Assembly: GCA_029861085.1 (NCBI GenBank)
Contig: JAOUAE010000090.1
Location: forward strand, 1-5,483
Direction: 5' to 3'
Length of the DNA stretch: 5,483 bases
Source of the DNA: Candidatus Nitrosopumilus sp.
Lineage (GTDB): Archaea > Thermoproteota > Nitrososphaeria > Nitrososphaerales > Nitrosopumilaceae
In this document: piece by piece, positions 5,104 to 5,483 of the stretch
How the letters are laid out: each line of letters begins with the position of its first letter
Position numbering within the stretch: position 1 is the first letter of the stretch
Translations under genes and position numbers: made by a program
The notes under the pieces: model-generated
Told to the model about the DNA's origin: nothing
Database searches by the model: none
The model's input: the letters and a program-made list of their open reading frames with translations, nothing else

Positions 5104-5483
5104 AGAAAAATTTAATCAAATTTCTCCTAGTGAGTTTTTTTATAGTAATCGTGATTTAGCTGGATTTAGTAATCCTACACGATCCTTGTATACTGCTGTT
5201 CGAGAATTTGTTGAAAATGCATTAGATGCGTGTGATCAAAAAGGAATTCTTCCAGATGTTCATTTGATAATTAAAGCAGTTGAGCCTGAAAAACCTGATC
5301 CTAAACCCTATATTTTGACCGTTAAAGACAATGGCCCTGGTATAGATGCAGAACATATTCCACTTGCCTTTGGAACTGTATTATATTGTTCCAAATTTGG
5401 ACTCAAACAAGCCCGAGGAATGTTTGGACTCGGTGCAACTATGGCAATTCTGTATGGGCAAATTACAACAAACAAACCTGTTA
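5090..5483 (+). CDS. top6B: DNA topoisomerase VI subunit B, 5' part only
   Basis: Subunit B is the GHKL-type ATPase half of the type IIB topoisomerase VI, which with subunit A (Spo11-like) passes one DNA duplex through another to relax and unlink DNA. The 131 codons present cover most of the ATP-binding fold: the N-terminal strap FNQISPSEFFYSN that reaches into the partner monomer, the N-box REFVENALDAC (Glu39, Asn43), the G1 box DNGPGI (80-85), and the G2 ATP lid ARGMFGLGA (108-116). The full family protein is about 500-600 residues, so the transducer domain and C-terminus are beyond the right edge; top6A would be expected next. ATG 5090 is 14 bases inside the KH gene in another frame. A GGGA at 5078-5081 is a possible weak ribosome-binding site. 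All visible catalytic motifs are intact. Confidence 0.96.
   Translation, partial: MSSIKEKFNQISPSEFFYSNRDLAGFSNPTRSLYTAVREFVENALDACDQKGILPDVHLIIKAVEPEKPDPKPYILTVKDNGPGIDAEHIPLAFGTVLYCSKFGLKQARGMFGLGATMAILYGQITTNKPV

Noticed and set aside
1..5483. CRISPR array, insertion sequence, tRNA, rRNA, integrase or defence system
   Set aside because: I saw no regularly spaced direct repeats, transposase motifs, terminal inverted repeats or tRNA cloverleaf. The gene content is conserved archaeal core.

Overview
The window looks like the chromosome of an AT-rich archaeon, most probably an ammonia-oxidising Nitrososphaerota (Thaumarchaeota) of the Nitrosopumilus type. The reasons are purely archaeal information-processing genes (aIF2-beta, DUF424, Rio1, a two-KH Dim2-like protein, topoisomerase VI subunit B), a DUF373 membrane protein, a tiny DUF5679 zinc ribbon, very AT-rich intergenic DNA, and promoters whose TATA-like boxes lie about 25-30 bases before the start codon with no Shine-Dalgarno, as expected for leaderless mRNAs. 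The genus is an inference from memory of family members, not a search result.

Layout. Positions 1-2476 hold three minus-strand genes. In transcription order they are an unrecognised single-pass membrane protein (2476-1976), a DUF373 six-helix membrane protein (about 1905-760) and a cis-prenyltransferase (UppS type) that runs off the left edge. A 252-base divergent intergenic region (2477-2728) follows, containing a T13 tract, short dyads and promoters in both directions. From 2729 to the right edge everything is on the plus strand: DUF5679 zinc ribbon, aIF2-beta, DUF424, then after an 84-base gap Rio1 kinase, KH-domain (Dim2-like) protein and the first third of top6B.

How the genes fit together. 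The left side is envelope-oriented: UppS makes the polyprenyl diphosphate from which archaeal lipid-linked glycan carriers derive, next to two membrane proteins of unknown role. The right side concerns translation initiation and small-subunit maturation: aIF2-beta with DUF424 (one-base overlap), and Rio1 with the KH protein (ATGA overlap), leading into topoisomerase VI (14-base overlap). The closeness of aIF2-beta, Rio1 and Dim2-like genes fits the known meeting of these factors on the small ribosomal subunit.

The oddest observation is at the start of uppS. Its conserved frame has no ATG, GTG or TTG between the upstream stops and the catalytic motif, whereas an ATG in a neighbouring frame would join perfectly if one A of an A4 run were absent. 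I found no CRISPR array, insertion sequence, tRNA, rRNA or integrase, and no defence or mobile system. This is mostly a conserved core-genome region.
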